This document shows positions 48,954 through 60,000 of a stretch of DNA of 64,000 nucleotides, piece by piece (positions within the stretch are counted from its first letter, which is position 1; every line of letters starts with the position of its first letter). The notes under the pieces were generated by a model that searched no databases, was not told the DNA's origin, and was given only the letters and a program-made list of their open reading frames with translations. Location: assembly GCA_963920765.1 (NCBI GenBank), contig OY987249.1:3753230-3817229 (forward strand). Reading direction: 5' to 3'. This DNA is from Ulota crispa. Its lineage: Eukaryota > Streptophyta > Bryopsida > Orthotrichales > Orthotrichaceae. The position numbers and the translations under genes are program-made.

Positions 48954-51020
48954 TGATAAACTACTCTAGAGCAGACAAGAGGACTTGACTTTCAAACTTC
49001 AAAGACAACATGCATGGTAGGTGGATAGATTGTGGTGATGGTGATCATGGGCAAAGTTGAAAATGTTGCACTAAGGTGGTCGATCAGTTGTTCATGAGGA
49101 TCTAGATATCTGAATGAGTTAACAAGGAGATATGAACGATGGCTAGGCCTGGTTGTTCAAAAGTGTAATTCACGTGATCCAAATACTTAGTGAATGTCAT
49201 ATTTGAAACCCTGTACGGGGTGGATTATTATTCACCAAATGCCTCAATATGTATGTGAGGCGTACATCTAAGACATTCAATATGTCCACGAATGTACATC
49301 TCATGTACATTGTGGACGTCATGTGAATAGTGATTTGCCCAATTTGACAAATGTGATTAGGTTTTGGGAAGAAATGTAAAATAGGTTGTTGAATAAAATA
49401 TGAAATGGATTCCAAAAATTACTCAAAAACTTATAGAATGGATGATGTCTAAATTTTCAAATGTGAACAATTCTATATTCAATTTTTTATATTCAAACTA
49501 AGTTGATGTATCTTCTTTCATCAACATCTTACTTTAAAATAAATATTTATCAAAGTTGTAATATGTTTGTTTTCTAAGCAATCCATCCTATGAAGTCCAC
49601 ATTTTTTTATAACATTTAAACCACTTAAGGTTTGGATAACTTTCGAAGACTTATTATTTTTCTCTTCTCTAGTCAAATCCAAATGCTCAAATAATCTGAG
49701 TCTAATTGATTGAGTAATACTATACACATTTTTAAAACTTTTTCTTCCATAATCTAAAAAAATCGAACCTCAAAAGCATCAAGTTGTTATAAAGTTGATT
49801 GAGTTACTATAATTTTGAGTCTAATGAGTATCAACTATCAACATAGTTACGTCAAATCTCTATATACAATAGAATATGGTTCAATCAATTATCAATTAGT
49901 TAGGGTCCGGCATGACTTGTAGAGGGTCAGGCATGACTGGATTGGAAAATTATAAATGGAATAAAGAAAAATCACCTATGGCTCCACTAGATGTTAACAA
50001 CATGTCACTAGGAGTTGCACCATCATTAGAAAATCACCTATGGCTTCACTAGACCCCCTAAACTACCAAAGCCATTTTCTGCCAAAACCCACTCAAAACT
50101 GTCCTTATTTTTGCGTTCATCAAACATTCCAAGAAAATGCTATTTCTGTAAATCTAACCATAGGATCTTGTAATGCACTTGTAGAAGAAGAAGTGGTATA
50201 AATTTTGTGACATTTGACCGCACGGATTGAAAGTTATGAGCATTTGAAGAAAAAGTTTTTTTTTCCATGGTGCCCAAAAATTTCAGATGGCTTTGACTGT
50301 CATTTACTGATTTATTTTGCACTATAGACAATGAATTTGTAATTTTGTTTTATTTGTAATCAAATTAGACCTTTGTACACCAATTTTCAAGGCAATCAAA
50401 GACACGGAACACATCCTAAAAAACATTGCAATGCCATTATATGACAAGTTTTGCAAATACACTATAACATTTTTGAGTGAAGTTTCCCACCACATGTTTT
50501 TAGACATGGAAAATCCAAAAGATAAGTTTGAAGATGAACATGTACTTCAAATGTTAAAAAAAAATTAAAAATTAAAAACTCTAAAACTCTAAAATTTAGA
50601 AGCTCCCAAAGCCCAATCTGACCTCCTAGTTGGAAATGAAAGGGGGCACTTATGATGTAATGGGGACCACCAAAGCAACATGTGGCAACCCCTCCTTGCT
50701 TTGTCCCCTCCAAAGTCAATATTTTTTCCCTTGCCCAAGCTACCCCTCGAACTGCTTTTGGCCAAAAAAGGCCCATAATTTGTGAATCGTGAGATGTAAT
50801 TACATGATTTTTTGCATCCACAAACCTTATACATTCCTACACACCCATAAAAAGTTTCAAAAAATCATGTCAAAAATTGAGGACACACAAGCCTACCCAA
50901 AATCCTAAAAGTCCCTTGAGGGGACTTTGGTCCTTTAGGGGATAACACCAGGTCACTGGCAATTGCACCATCACTAGCAGTTGCACCACAACTTTCTCTT
51001 AGCCAAAAGAGGTCACATGG
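48954..51020. other. Intergenic DNA, no gene seen
   Basis: Contains a small dyad at about 49291-49312 (AATGTACAT / ATGTACATT). Two related phrases, AGTTGCACCATCATTAG near 50010 and AATTGCACCATCACTAG near 50961, point to dispersed repeats. Open frames have no known motifs. Confidence 0.4.
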
Positions 51021-51024
51021 AGTT

Positions 51025-51215
51025 GGGGATAGGGGGGCATGAGGAGAGGGGGCATGGGAATAGGGGGCACAGGGATAGGGGACATGGGGATAAGGGGCAC
51101 TGGGATAGAGGCTTGGAGATATGGGACACAGGGATAAGGAGCACGAAGATAGGGGGCACAGGGATAAGGAGCACGGGGATAGGGGGCACGGGGATAAGGG
51201 GTGGGGGCATAATCT
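51025..51215. repeat. Purine-rich minisatellite
   Basis: About twelve degenerate units of roughly 15-16 bp (GGGGCACRGGGATA with variants), strongly G/A on the plus strand. The glycine- or proline-rich peptides it encodes on either strand are artefacts. Confidence 0.85.
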
Positions 51216-52684
51216 CATTGGTACGACGCGTAGTATACTAGTTTTTAGATAATCTTATACAATAGAAAATAGAAAAAATCAGCCTAACCATGATTTGCTA
51301 CAGTGATCTAATGTTGTTTCTACAAATGATACCCTTTAGTTTTTATAATACAAAAGTAAGAGAATATTTTGAAAACTAGAATAAGTTGAAAGAGTCATGC
51401 AAATGAAAGTTAAATAAAAGAAATTAATCGTTTTTGCAATATACACCTCTGTGAATGATAACGTGGTTAAATGATATATTTAATATTGCTAAAAGAATCA
51501 CTCAACAAATGGAAATAAGATTATTTTTAATTTAGACAAAAATTAAAGAAAGTAAGATAGAGAAAATAGAGATGGAAATCGTGAAACTAAAATATCCAAA
51601 ATATTCTTAACAAGTACACTTTACTACAATTCTCATTGAAAACGATTCCTGCATTTGCTTGCCTAGGCGTACATGGTGTAGACACGAGAATACATAGTCC
51701 ACTTATAAAGATCATTTGCCAATGTTTTCAAAGGTTATACCGTAATCTCTCATAAATAAAGGATTTAATAGTTTAAAAACATTAACTTCAATCAATCATC
51801 CCATGAAGAACATAGCCAAAAATTATATCACCATAATCAGCAAATTGCATTGTTGGGCAAAACCAAAGATAAATAAACAAACAAATTTAAAATTCACCCC
51901 ATGAATCACTAAAAATTGCAATAAAGAACCTACAGCCCAATTTGTACCTCATGATTTATTAGAAAACCTCTCCTTTTAAAGCAGAAACTTGCCATATTAA
52001 AAATCCCATTTTAGACATTTCAAAATTGAATTACTACTCAACTTATTAACACCATTTAATTCCATGGAATCACAATTGTTCATTTGAGCAATTTTCATTT
52101 GTGGAACCATCATTTATTCACATAGTAATCATCAAGATTGGAACTTACAAGTTCCACAACAGTACAGCCACAATGACTATAAAAATTGTCCACAATGACT
52201 CACTTATAGTCATTGTGGACAAAGTTCATTATCTTTTTTAACAAAATTCAAAACCACCGTGAACGCTTTTTTCTACTAGTATTAAGGGAGAACTTTACAC
52301 TCTTGAATAACACAAGTGGTGCTTTTAGAGCAAAATAACACACGAAATCCAGAAACCCAAAAGAAAACCAAGAAAAAAAAGACCTTGATGCTCATGTTGT
52401 GAAAACATTCAAACTTGTTTTTTAATAGCAAGAACCACTGGGAAGACCAAAAAAGATGCAACGGGAAGAGATTCCAAACCTCCAAAGGATTCCCAATTTT
52501 TTTCAAGGATACCTAAAAGCACATCTTTGACAAATCGGTTAGTTACTTGATTAGTTACTTGGTTATTTACTTGGTCCCCCAAAATTTAGGCCCACGTTTT
52601 GAAACTAACCTTTTTAATTTTCCAATGAAAATTCTAGTCTTCTAGCACCCTACATTAAATATTGCATTTAGGTTGCCTTAACTC
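51216..52684. other. Intergenic DNA with one small hairpin
   Basis: No gene seen. A 13-bp perfect stem (GTCCACAATGACT, 52188-52200, with its complement at 52208-52220, loop 7) lies near a third partial copy at about 52166. Confidence 0.45.
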
Positions 52685-53334
52685 TTAACCTCTCACCGCC
52701 ATGATAGATTTGAGTATCTCAGAATTTATTTGAAAGTGAACAAAATGTCAGCATCTTAATCAATCTTATCGATTTTCTCTAAAGCGCAACCATACAAATT
52801 CAAAGTAGGCATGTTATAGATCACATAGGAAAAGAAATCACAACAATATCACTTATGGATTGAAAGATTATAATGTTTGATCATGAGGGTGTTAAAACTG
52901 CGAAAGTGATTTGAAGTCTTTCAATCCTCTTCTTGCATCTCAAACCTAAAGTTGAGGGTACCAAAATAATATGAGTATGTAAAGTATAACATGCATAACC
53001 CCAATCAATTTACGGCTTCCTAAAATCTATTCTACAATTTTTTAAATTGATTTTTAAATGTGATTTTTTCTCCAAGTTCTAGTGTACTTGAGGCTCATTT
53101 CCAAGAACCTTCAACACTAGAAAGTGAAGATTTGTAGTGGACACCCTTGCACAAAATCTTGATTAGACAAATCACTTTAATTCATTTTCAAAATCAGACT
53201 CCTGATGCTAAAACTAGACTTCAATAAGAATTTAAAAAATAACAATCACTAAAAGAATCTTGAAGAAAGGTCACGCATCTGTATATAAAATTCAAAGGGG
53301 CCCAATTTGGACCCCTTGGGCGGTGAGCGGTTAA
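52685..53334 (-). mobile_element. ~650-bp TTAACCC-ended element, copy 2
   Basis: Opposite-strand relative of 41941-42595. Ends TTAACCTCTCACCGCC and GGCGGTGAGCGGTTAA are terminal inverted repeats of about 16 bp with one mismatch. Confidence 0.65.
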
Positions 53335-53565
53335 AGGACCAAGCTACTATGATACATAGTATGTACAGTGATGTATAACTGGCATTTGCTACCAACAAAA
53401 AGTTTTAATTTGGGATCTTGACTACCTCACTAGAACAACAATGATTTATATTCTAACTTCTTTGTTGATCTCAAATGCAATAAAGGTGTGGATGCACTCC
53501 AACTACAAGAAAAATACTCCATATCGTATTGGTCGCATAGGGCTGCTCGGTCGTTCAAGGGTTAA
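53331..53565 (+). mobile_element. TTAACCC-ended MITE abutting copy 2
   Basis: About 235 bp, starting at the TTAA shared with the preceding element and ending AAGGGTTAA. Homologous to the MITE nested in both arms of the giant hairpin. Confidence 0.65.
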
Positions 53566-54209
53566 CTTACCTTGGAAAGTTATCTCATGACTCATTGCTT
53601 GGTCACTTGGAGGCACATGCAACTCTCTAGATATTAGGATTTCACATGGTTTATGACTTGGTGATAATTTGTTTTTGTGTAGCTTTGTTGTTGTTGCCAG
53701 GCTCTTTAAAAATTGTTTATTGCAACAATTATTGATAAATTTTATTGTAATAACATGAAGTATTTATATAGTGTAGAATGTCAAGAAATTAGTGTGTGGC
53801 AACCTAAATGCAATATTTAGTGTATGTATTGGGATTGTCGTTCATCCATAAAATGATGAAACCTTCATTTGTCAAACTTAAGGTAGAACTTATAGGGAGA
53901 CTATGTCTAAGCTTTCCTTTGCAAATAAGGTAGACACACCCATTTTTGAGCGGCCTGCACTTGCCATATGTAAGCTGCTAAGCTAGTTTGGAAGGATTGG
54001 GATTGGAATAGTCAAGTGCCTTTAGAGAAACACATCCAAGCAATTTCAGGGTTAGTCTAGAGTTGCTTTTAGGGACCCCATGAGTTGTAAATTTGCCCTA
54101 TAATACAAAATATTCTACAATATTTTTTCCTACAAAAATGACATTCCAAAATAGTTTGTTGAAAGACAAAGACTAACCCTACAGGTTTTCTCATGAATTT
54201 TCCTAAAAA
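53566..54209. other. Intergenic DNA, no gene seen
   Basis: No recognisable features. Confidence 0.4.
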
Positions 54210-54323
54210 CCCCATATTTGATCAATATGAAGTTGCATGTTATATATGGAGTGTATCTGGACATTGCATTGGTCCAATACACTCCACATATAACATGCAA
54301 CTCCATATTGATCAATTATGGGG
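54210..54323. repeat. Imperfect ~50-bp stem hairpin (miRNA-precursor-like)
   Basis: Arms about 54210-54261 and 54271-54323 pair with scattered mismatches around a loop of about 8-10 bases (landmarks GTTGCATGTTATAT and ACATATAACATGCAAC). Size and imperfect pairing resemble a plant microRNA precursor or a young MITE. No expression evidence is available. Confidence 0.55.
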
Positions 54324-54422
54324 TAAGATCTTGTGGTACCCTAAACCCATAAAGGCTTGGGAATGGGTATGTCTACTTTAGAGACCAGCAAGCAAGCAAG
54401 ACCTCTAGCAAGTCTTGGAGAT

Positions 54423-54898
54423 AGTATAAGGTAGGAGGCTCTAATTTGGCTCATGCTCTAAAATGGATCACCTTCTCAAATGTCCTATTGTTGTACATGT
54501 TGTCTTTCATAGGCTTCAGCAATGTATAGAGAATGTACATTTAAGGAGGTGATCCATTGTAGAGCCCTATGCCATTTCAACTTCAAAATTTCGTAAGTAA
54601 TTCCACAAAGCTCCAAAAAATGTAAAACAACTTGGGTCAGATGCCAATTTCTCTTGTCTTTGAAGGAAAATTTACTTATAAACATTTCAAGAAGTTTCAC
54701 CTTCCCAAAATTTAATTTCAACCATTTCAACTTCAAAATGTCATAACTAATTCCACAAAGCTCCAAAAAATATAAAACAACTTGAGTCAGATACCAATTT
54801 CTCTTGCCTTTAAAGGAAAATTTACTGAAGAACAATTCAAGAACATTTACCTCCCCAAAATTCAGTTTCAGCCCTTAGATGATCCAAGGTAGGAGGCC
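54423..54898. mobile_element. GGTAGGAGGC-ended element with internal duplication
   Basis: Starts GGTAGGAGGCTC after TATAA and ends near GATCCAAGGTAGGAGGCC. Inside, about 150 bp is duplicated in tandem (54570-54720 and 54722-54872; landmarks CAACTTCAAAAT, AATTCCACAAAGCTCC, AAGGAAAATTTACT). Related to 789-1117 and 24037-24246. It borders the IQD promoter region. Confidence 0.6.
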
Positions 54899-57029
54899 AC
54901 CTACCTTGGTAGTACGGTGCTCGGCAACGACACCCCATGCATGCGCATGGGACGAGGACCACTGTGCAGAGAAACATGACTAGCTGCTCCAGACCTGCGC
55001 TGACGACATTCGAAACATCCCTCCACAAACATCCCTCCCCAAACCCCCTCCGCAACCAAAACCACGAACCGATCAAGGGCTGAAGACTCAAGACTCAAGA
55101 GAGAAAGAGACACGGATAAGTTACGATGCAGCAGGTTTGCAGGGCGAAAGGCAAAAACGCAGCAGAAGAGAAGAGTAGGCACTGTAGGACATGAGGTACA
55201 GCGCTACGATGCCAAAGTCGACCAAGTAGCTGCTCCAAGTCAGCTCGCCTGCGACCAGTTGCAGTACTTTACTACTCTTGATGCTTCCCACACGAGCAGG
55301 GCAGCCTCCCTCGCTTTTCAAATTCTCCCTCCCTCCCTCCTTCCCCAAACCGCTCCTTTCGTCCTTGCAGGCCCCCCCACCCTGAGCTACCTCCGTTCAA
55401 TCACCGCAATCACTCTCACTGCACTGGTGCATCCCTTGGCACAGTGCCCAAATAAAAACTCTACTACAGTTGATGAGTGATGACACTCTGTAAGTAAAGT
55501 TAGTCTTGCAGCAGCAAGCCCCATTTATAACTTCCTCATCACATCACTCCAACCAACTTCCCTGACGGTCCAAATTTCAAATTCTCCCCCCTGCCTGCCT
55601 GCCTGCCACCTCCCTCCCTCATCACTCCTGTACTGTACTCCACAGCCCCCCTGTTGCTAGCTAGCTAGCTACCTCCCTCCCTCCTCTAAGCTTAGTCTAG
55701 CCTGACTCCTCCCTCGTTTTGAATCCTGCTGCGTTTTGTTCGTGTGCGGGACTCGCCTTCCCAAGCTTAGTTTGTCTCTTGAGCCTGCTGCAGTTTGTGT
55801 CCCGAGGTTATGCTTTCAGTTTTGTCTCTGCTCCCTCGTCGTCGCTTCCCTCTTGAGCTGCTGAATTAATTGGGGGTTTTGGTTGTCGGTGTTTGTGTGA
55901 GCTTAGCTTAGTGCAAGCTCAATAGTAAGTAGTAGTGTACTGTTTTAAAACCGGCACCTTGAATTGCATACTCTTTGTCCCTAACTTCCACTTTCTGTAT
56001 CTCACTTCATCTAATTCGCGATTGCAGCTTTCTCCATTAACGTTTTTTGAACTCTGTAAATATATAATTTTGGAGGTGTTAGACTTTGACTCGAGACTAC
56101 TGTCGTATAGTTTTTAGTTTTTTCTCTATCTCCCACTGGTTTGCCACGATTGAATTACTCCACTTCGACTTCAAGGGTAAACCGAGAGCTGCTGCTTGTG
56201 TCTGCCCTTGATCCTGGTCATCTTCCTCTTGGAGCCTTTTTCGTTGTGAAGCAGTATTTGTGCTTCATTGGCGGTGTTTTTCTCTGCCGCAAGTGCCAGC
56301 TGCTGGTTTTCAAAAGGTGAAATCAATCTCCACCAAGCTCGCTATTTCTTTTGAGTGATGGAGAGTGAACATTTATCTGGAATGAGAGTAGATTTTTGTA
56401 TATTAGGAAGTTCAAATTCAAATCCATGGCGGAAATTCTCTTTGCTTTTTCTCAACCAGGCAGTTGTATGTGCAAGCATTTGATTAGTGGAGAACTCTAC
56501 CGTACTTCGTCTCCAGTGATCCCAAACATGATATCTTCATTTTTAGCTCTCAAGCGGCTAAAAACTCTGCTACATGAGCGAAAATTTCAAATTTTGACAC
56601 TTCTGTTCAAATATGTTGTAGCTATGTAACAATGTTCAGTGGAAGTTTTGCTAAATTTAGCCACATTTGTGTACACTGCGAGTCCACTGTAGTAAGTAAC
56701 AACCGTAGCAATAGTCAATGAGTGTAAATTTATTGCAAGACTAGGTTTGTACTCATTAACTTAATAGCGATGGGCCTAAAGGTCCATCAAATTAAAAGCT
56801 GTGAGTCATTCAAGATCTCTCGTCCGGGTGAGAGTAATTACCCGTCACATATACCGTTCTATACTAAATGCCATAAATGAAGTATATACTTATTGTAGTT
56901 CAGTAGAGGTAGGCACGTATGTAATGTGTATCTACGGTTGCTTTTTGAGATATACTTGATACTGACATGGTGGAGAAAATTTGACAGGATATAGGAGTTT
57001 CAGAGGAGAAAGACTGAAAGAACATCATC
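54899..57029 (+). promoter_or_regulatory. IQD promoter and 5' leader region
   Basis: GC-richer and pyrimidine-rich compared with upstream DNA, with CCTGCCTGCCTGCC (about 55592), CTAGCTAGCTAGCTA and CCTCCCTCCCTCC tracts at 55560-55690, typical of plant core promoters and leaders. A leader intron is likely, ending in TTTGACAG just before GATATAGGAG, about 40 bases before the IQD start codon. No protein-coding frame is supported here. Confidence 0.45.
56514..56678. mobile_element. hAT-like MITE in the IQD leader
   Basis: 165 bp, starting CAGTGATCCCAAACATGAT and ending GTGTACACTG. Related to the elements at 57678-57840 and 27796-27951. A matching flanking octamer was not found. Confidence 0.6.
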
Positions 57030-60000
57030 ATGGGGGCATCAAAGAAATTTTTCAAAACACTGGCCTCAATGAAACGAATGGTGAAGCCGAGTCTAGTGGA
57101 CAAGGATGATCAAGGGGTGCGTTTCGGACCTTGCAGGCTAAATACAATCATTTTCAAACAAAAGTTGGAAAGCAAAATGTTCTTAGTAGTGTGATTTTGA
57201 GGAGATCACTTTGGGAAGAAAAGGCCAAATTTGTTTAGATCAAATCTCCATGCTCGTGTATGAACCTCGATGCAATTACACAGAATTTTCATGTATATGC
57301 AATTTCAAAACGCTTTTACAGCCAGCTATAGCCTTAAGCTGTGTTTTCGTTATATGATTAAAGTAATGCTTTTAGAAATACTCATTTGGAGAAGTTGAAT
57401 TGTTTATTTTTGTTGTGTAGCAGAAAAACACGCGTGGTGAGAAGCAACGAAGGTGGGTACCTTGGAAGACTTCAGTGGAGGATTGCAAAGCGAAGTTGGA
57501 TCCCATCAAGGACCCAGACACCACAGATGATTCTAAACTTTTTACGAAGCCAACATTAACAGAGTTGATGAAGAAAGTGGACAGTTATCTTCAAATGTCA
57601 AAGAAGCAGCAGCAAATGAGCGTTGACAACTGGGCAGCTCTTCGCATTCAGACAGCATTCCGAGCATTTCTGGTAACTAGTGATCCCAAATATGATTATC
57701 AGTGTTAGCTGAAGTGGCTAAATACACTGCTAAAAAAGCTCAAATTTTCAAATTTACCACTGTAAGGCTCACGTTTTTGTATAGCTGCATAAATTTTTTG
57801 GTAGCAGTCCTATGAAATTAAGCCAGTTCAAACATCACTGCTGGTAACACATTTTTTTTTGCAGCTTTACGGGTATCAATTCAAGTGCCATGTGTTTCTG
57901 CTCATAATTTTTTCTTTTGCAACTAGCCTGCTTCAATACGTGTGAATAATTAATTCAATGTGCGGGGTGTTGTAACAGGCACGAAGGGCATTACGAGCAT
58001 TGAAAGGACTGGTGCGGCTTCAAGCTCTTGTACGAGGTCATATTGTTCGCCGTCAGGCAGCCATTACGCTGCGGTGCATGCAAGCTTTGGTTCGAGTGCA
58101 AGCTCGCATCCGAGCTCGCCAAGTGAGGATGTCCACGCAGGGGCAAGCTGTGCAGCGCACCATCACCGAGCGCAGATGTCGAGAAGGCATACTTCGAGAA
58201 TCCGAGGTACCAAACCTCGTCTTTATTCTGTCCAACTCTCTGAGATTTCTTCACCCAACACACTCAATGCTCTTCACTGATTCTGGTGATACGGTGCATG
58301 ACACTTCTAACCAACAACTCCCAATTCAAGTGGTTAGCCTAAGTTTTTGTCAAAAAAAGTTATCAAAAATTCAAGTCTACCATGAAGCTTAGGGTTTGTC
58401 CCGCTTGATGGTGGAATTACTTTTGACTTAATGGGTATATGTGTGCTTTAGTATTTCTTGTTTGGCCAATAGTTGTTGGTTATAAGTGTCTTGCACTATA
58501 TAATATCTAGGTAAACTCTGGGCAAAATTTGAGCAAAACTTGGGCCCTGGCCATCTGAATTATACACTGATTGGACAATTAAAGTCCATGAGTCCTGGGC
58601 ACTTGAGAAGTTCGCTATACCACAATCCCTTTTGAAACTGCAAGATTGTGTACTAAATTTTCTTTGACCTGCTTGAGTGGATGGATGTATAAAGTCTAAA
58701 TTAACACATGGTTTTCCACTTCTGCCAGAGAGGTTGGTGTGCGCATGCTGGCACAATTGAAGACTTGCATGCCAAGTATCAACAGAAGCAAGATGGAGTG
58801 ATCAAACGGGAGCGTGCAATTGCCTATGCAAATCAACATCAGGTTAGTATATCTATTATCCCAGCTAACCAAGTTCTATTTTAATTACTGGGTTAAATGC
58901 TTATGATCTTTCTGTAAACTGTAACTTGAAAAGATGTGTTTGAATTTAGTGAACCTAGTGCAAAAGTACACTGAATTTCATTCCTAAGACCCTTGCAAAC
59001 CATTACTCTCGACACCAAATGTTCGAAAATACCTAGTATACTGTCAACTCTCTAAAGGCGCATTCTATAACTGCACGTGTTCTCCATATCCTGAGAAACT
59101 GTACCAGTGTGACCACATCTAGCTGTTTTGATATACTTTTCATGTCATATTCTGAACGGATATAAGAGTGAGCAATGTCTTCAGAGAGGGCTGAGTAAAC
59201 GTTACAAAAAGTCTAGTAAAAACTACTCCCTGTGCCCCTATAAAAACGTCCAAAAAGCTTCCTCGCAGACTGTGTGCTAGTGACACACTAGCAAAAGAAA
59301 CAGGTCCTAAATGATTAAGTGACAATGACTAAATCACAACTGCAATGATTATACAACAACTACAAAATGACTCAACAGTTGTGGTTTAGTCATTGTCACT
59401 TAGTCATTTAGGACCTATTTTTTTATTAGTGACATGCGTTCTAAAATCAATAGACCATCTAACAAATGTATGCAAAATTTTCAGCTGTGATGTTGCCATT
59501 TGGGCACCCAAATTCCATGCAAAAAGTATCATATTTGTACATGTTGCCAGCTCCTCATTAATGATGATTTAAAGATTAGTAGCAACAATGGTACTTCACA
59601 TGGACAAGACCAAGCTTGTTAGGAGAGGAATGCTCTTTAATTGCTTAACTTACCCCATGAGATCATTGAACAAGGCGAACGCTTTCTCAGTGTTTGAAAT
59701 CCGCAAAAGTCCGCGAAAGGAAGCTTTTTAGTGGTACAAGAAAAGTGTCTGATTTGGAACTTTTTAGAGAGACAGAACGAGTAACTTTCAAGGGGGGTTG
59801 TTGCAGTGGAAACCAGACAGTGGATGGCAACGAGGGGTGTACTTCGACCAAGCCACGCCGGATAACCATCACTGGGGCTGGAGCTGGTTAGACAGATGGA
59901 TGGCAGCACGGCCTTGGGAAAACCGCATGCTCGACAACACCAACACCTACAACACCAACACCTACAACACCAGGACCTTCAAGGAACGGCCTCTAAAGGA

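Noticed and set aside
50981-51241. Gly/Arg-rich or Pro/Ser-rich proteins on either strand
   Set aside because: Encoded by a purine-rich minisatellite; composition is explained by the repeat.
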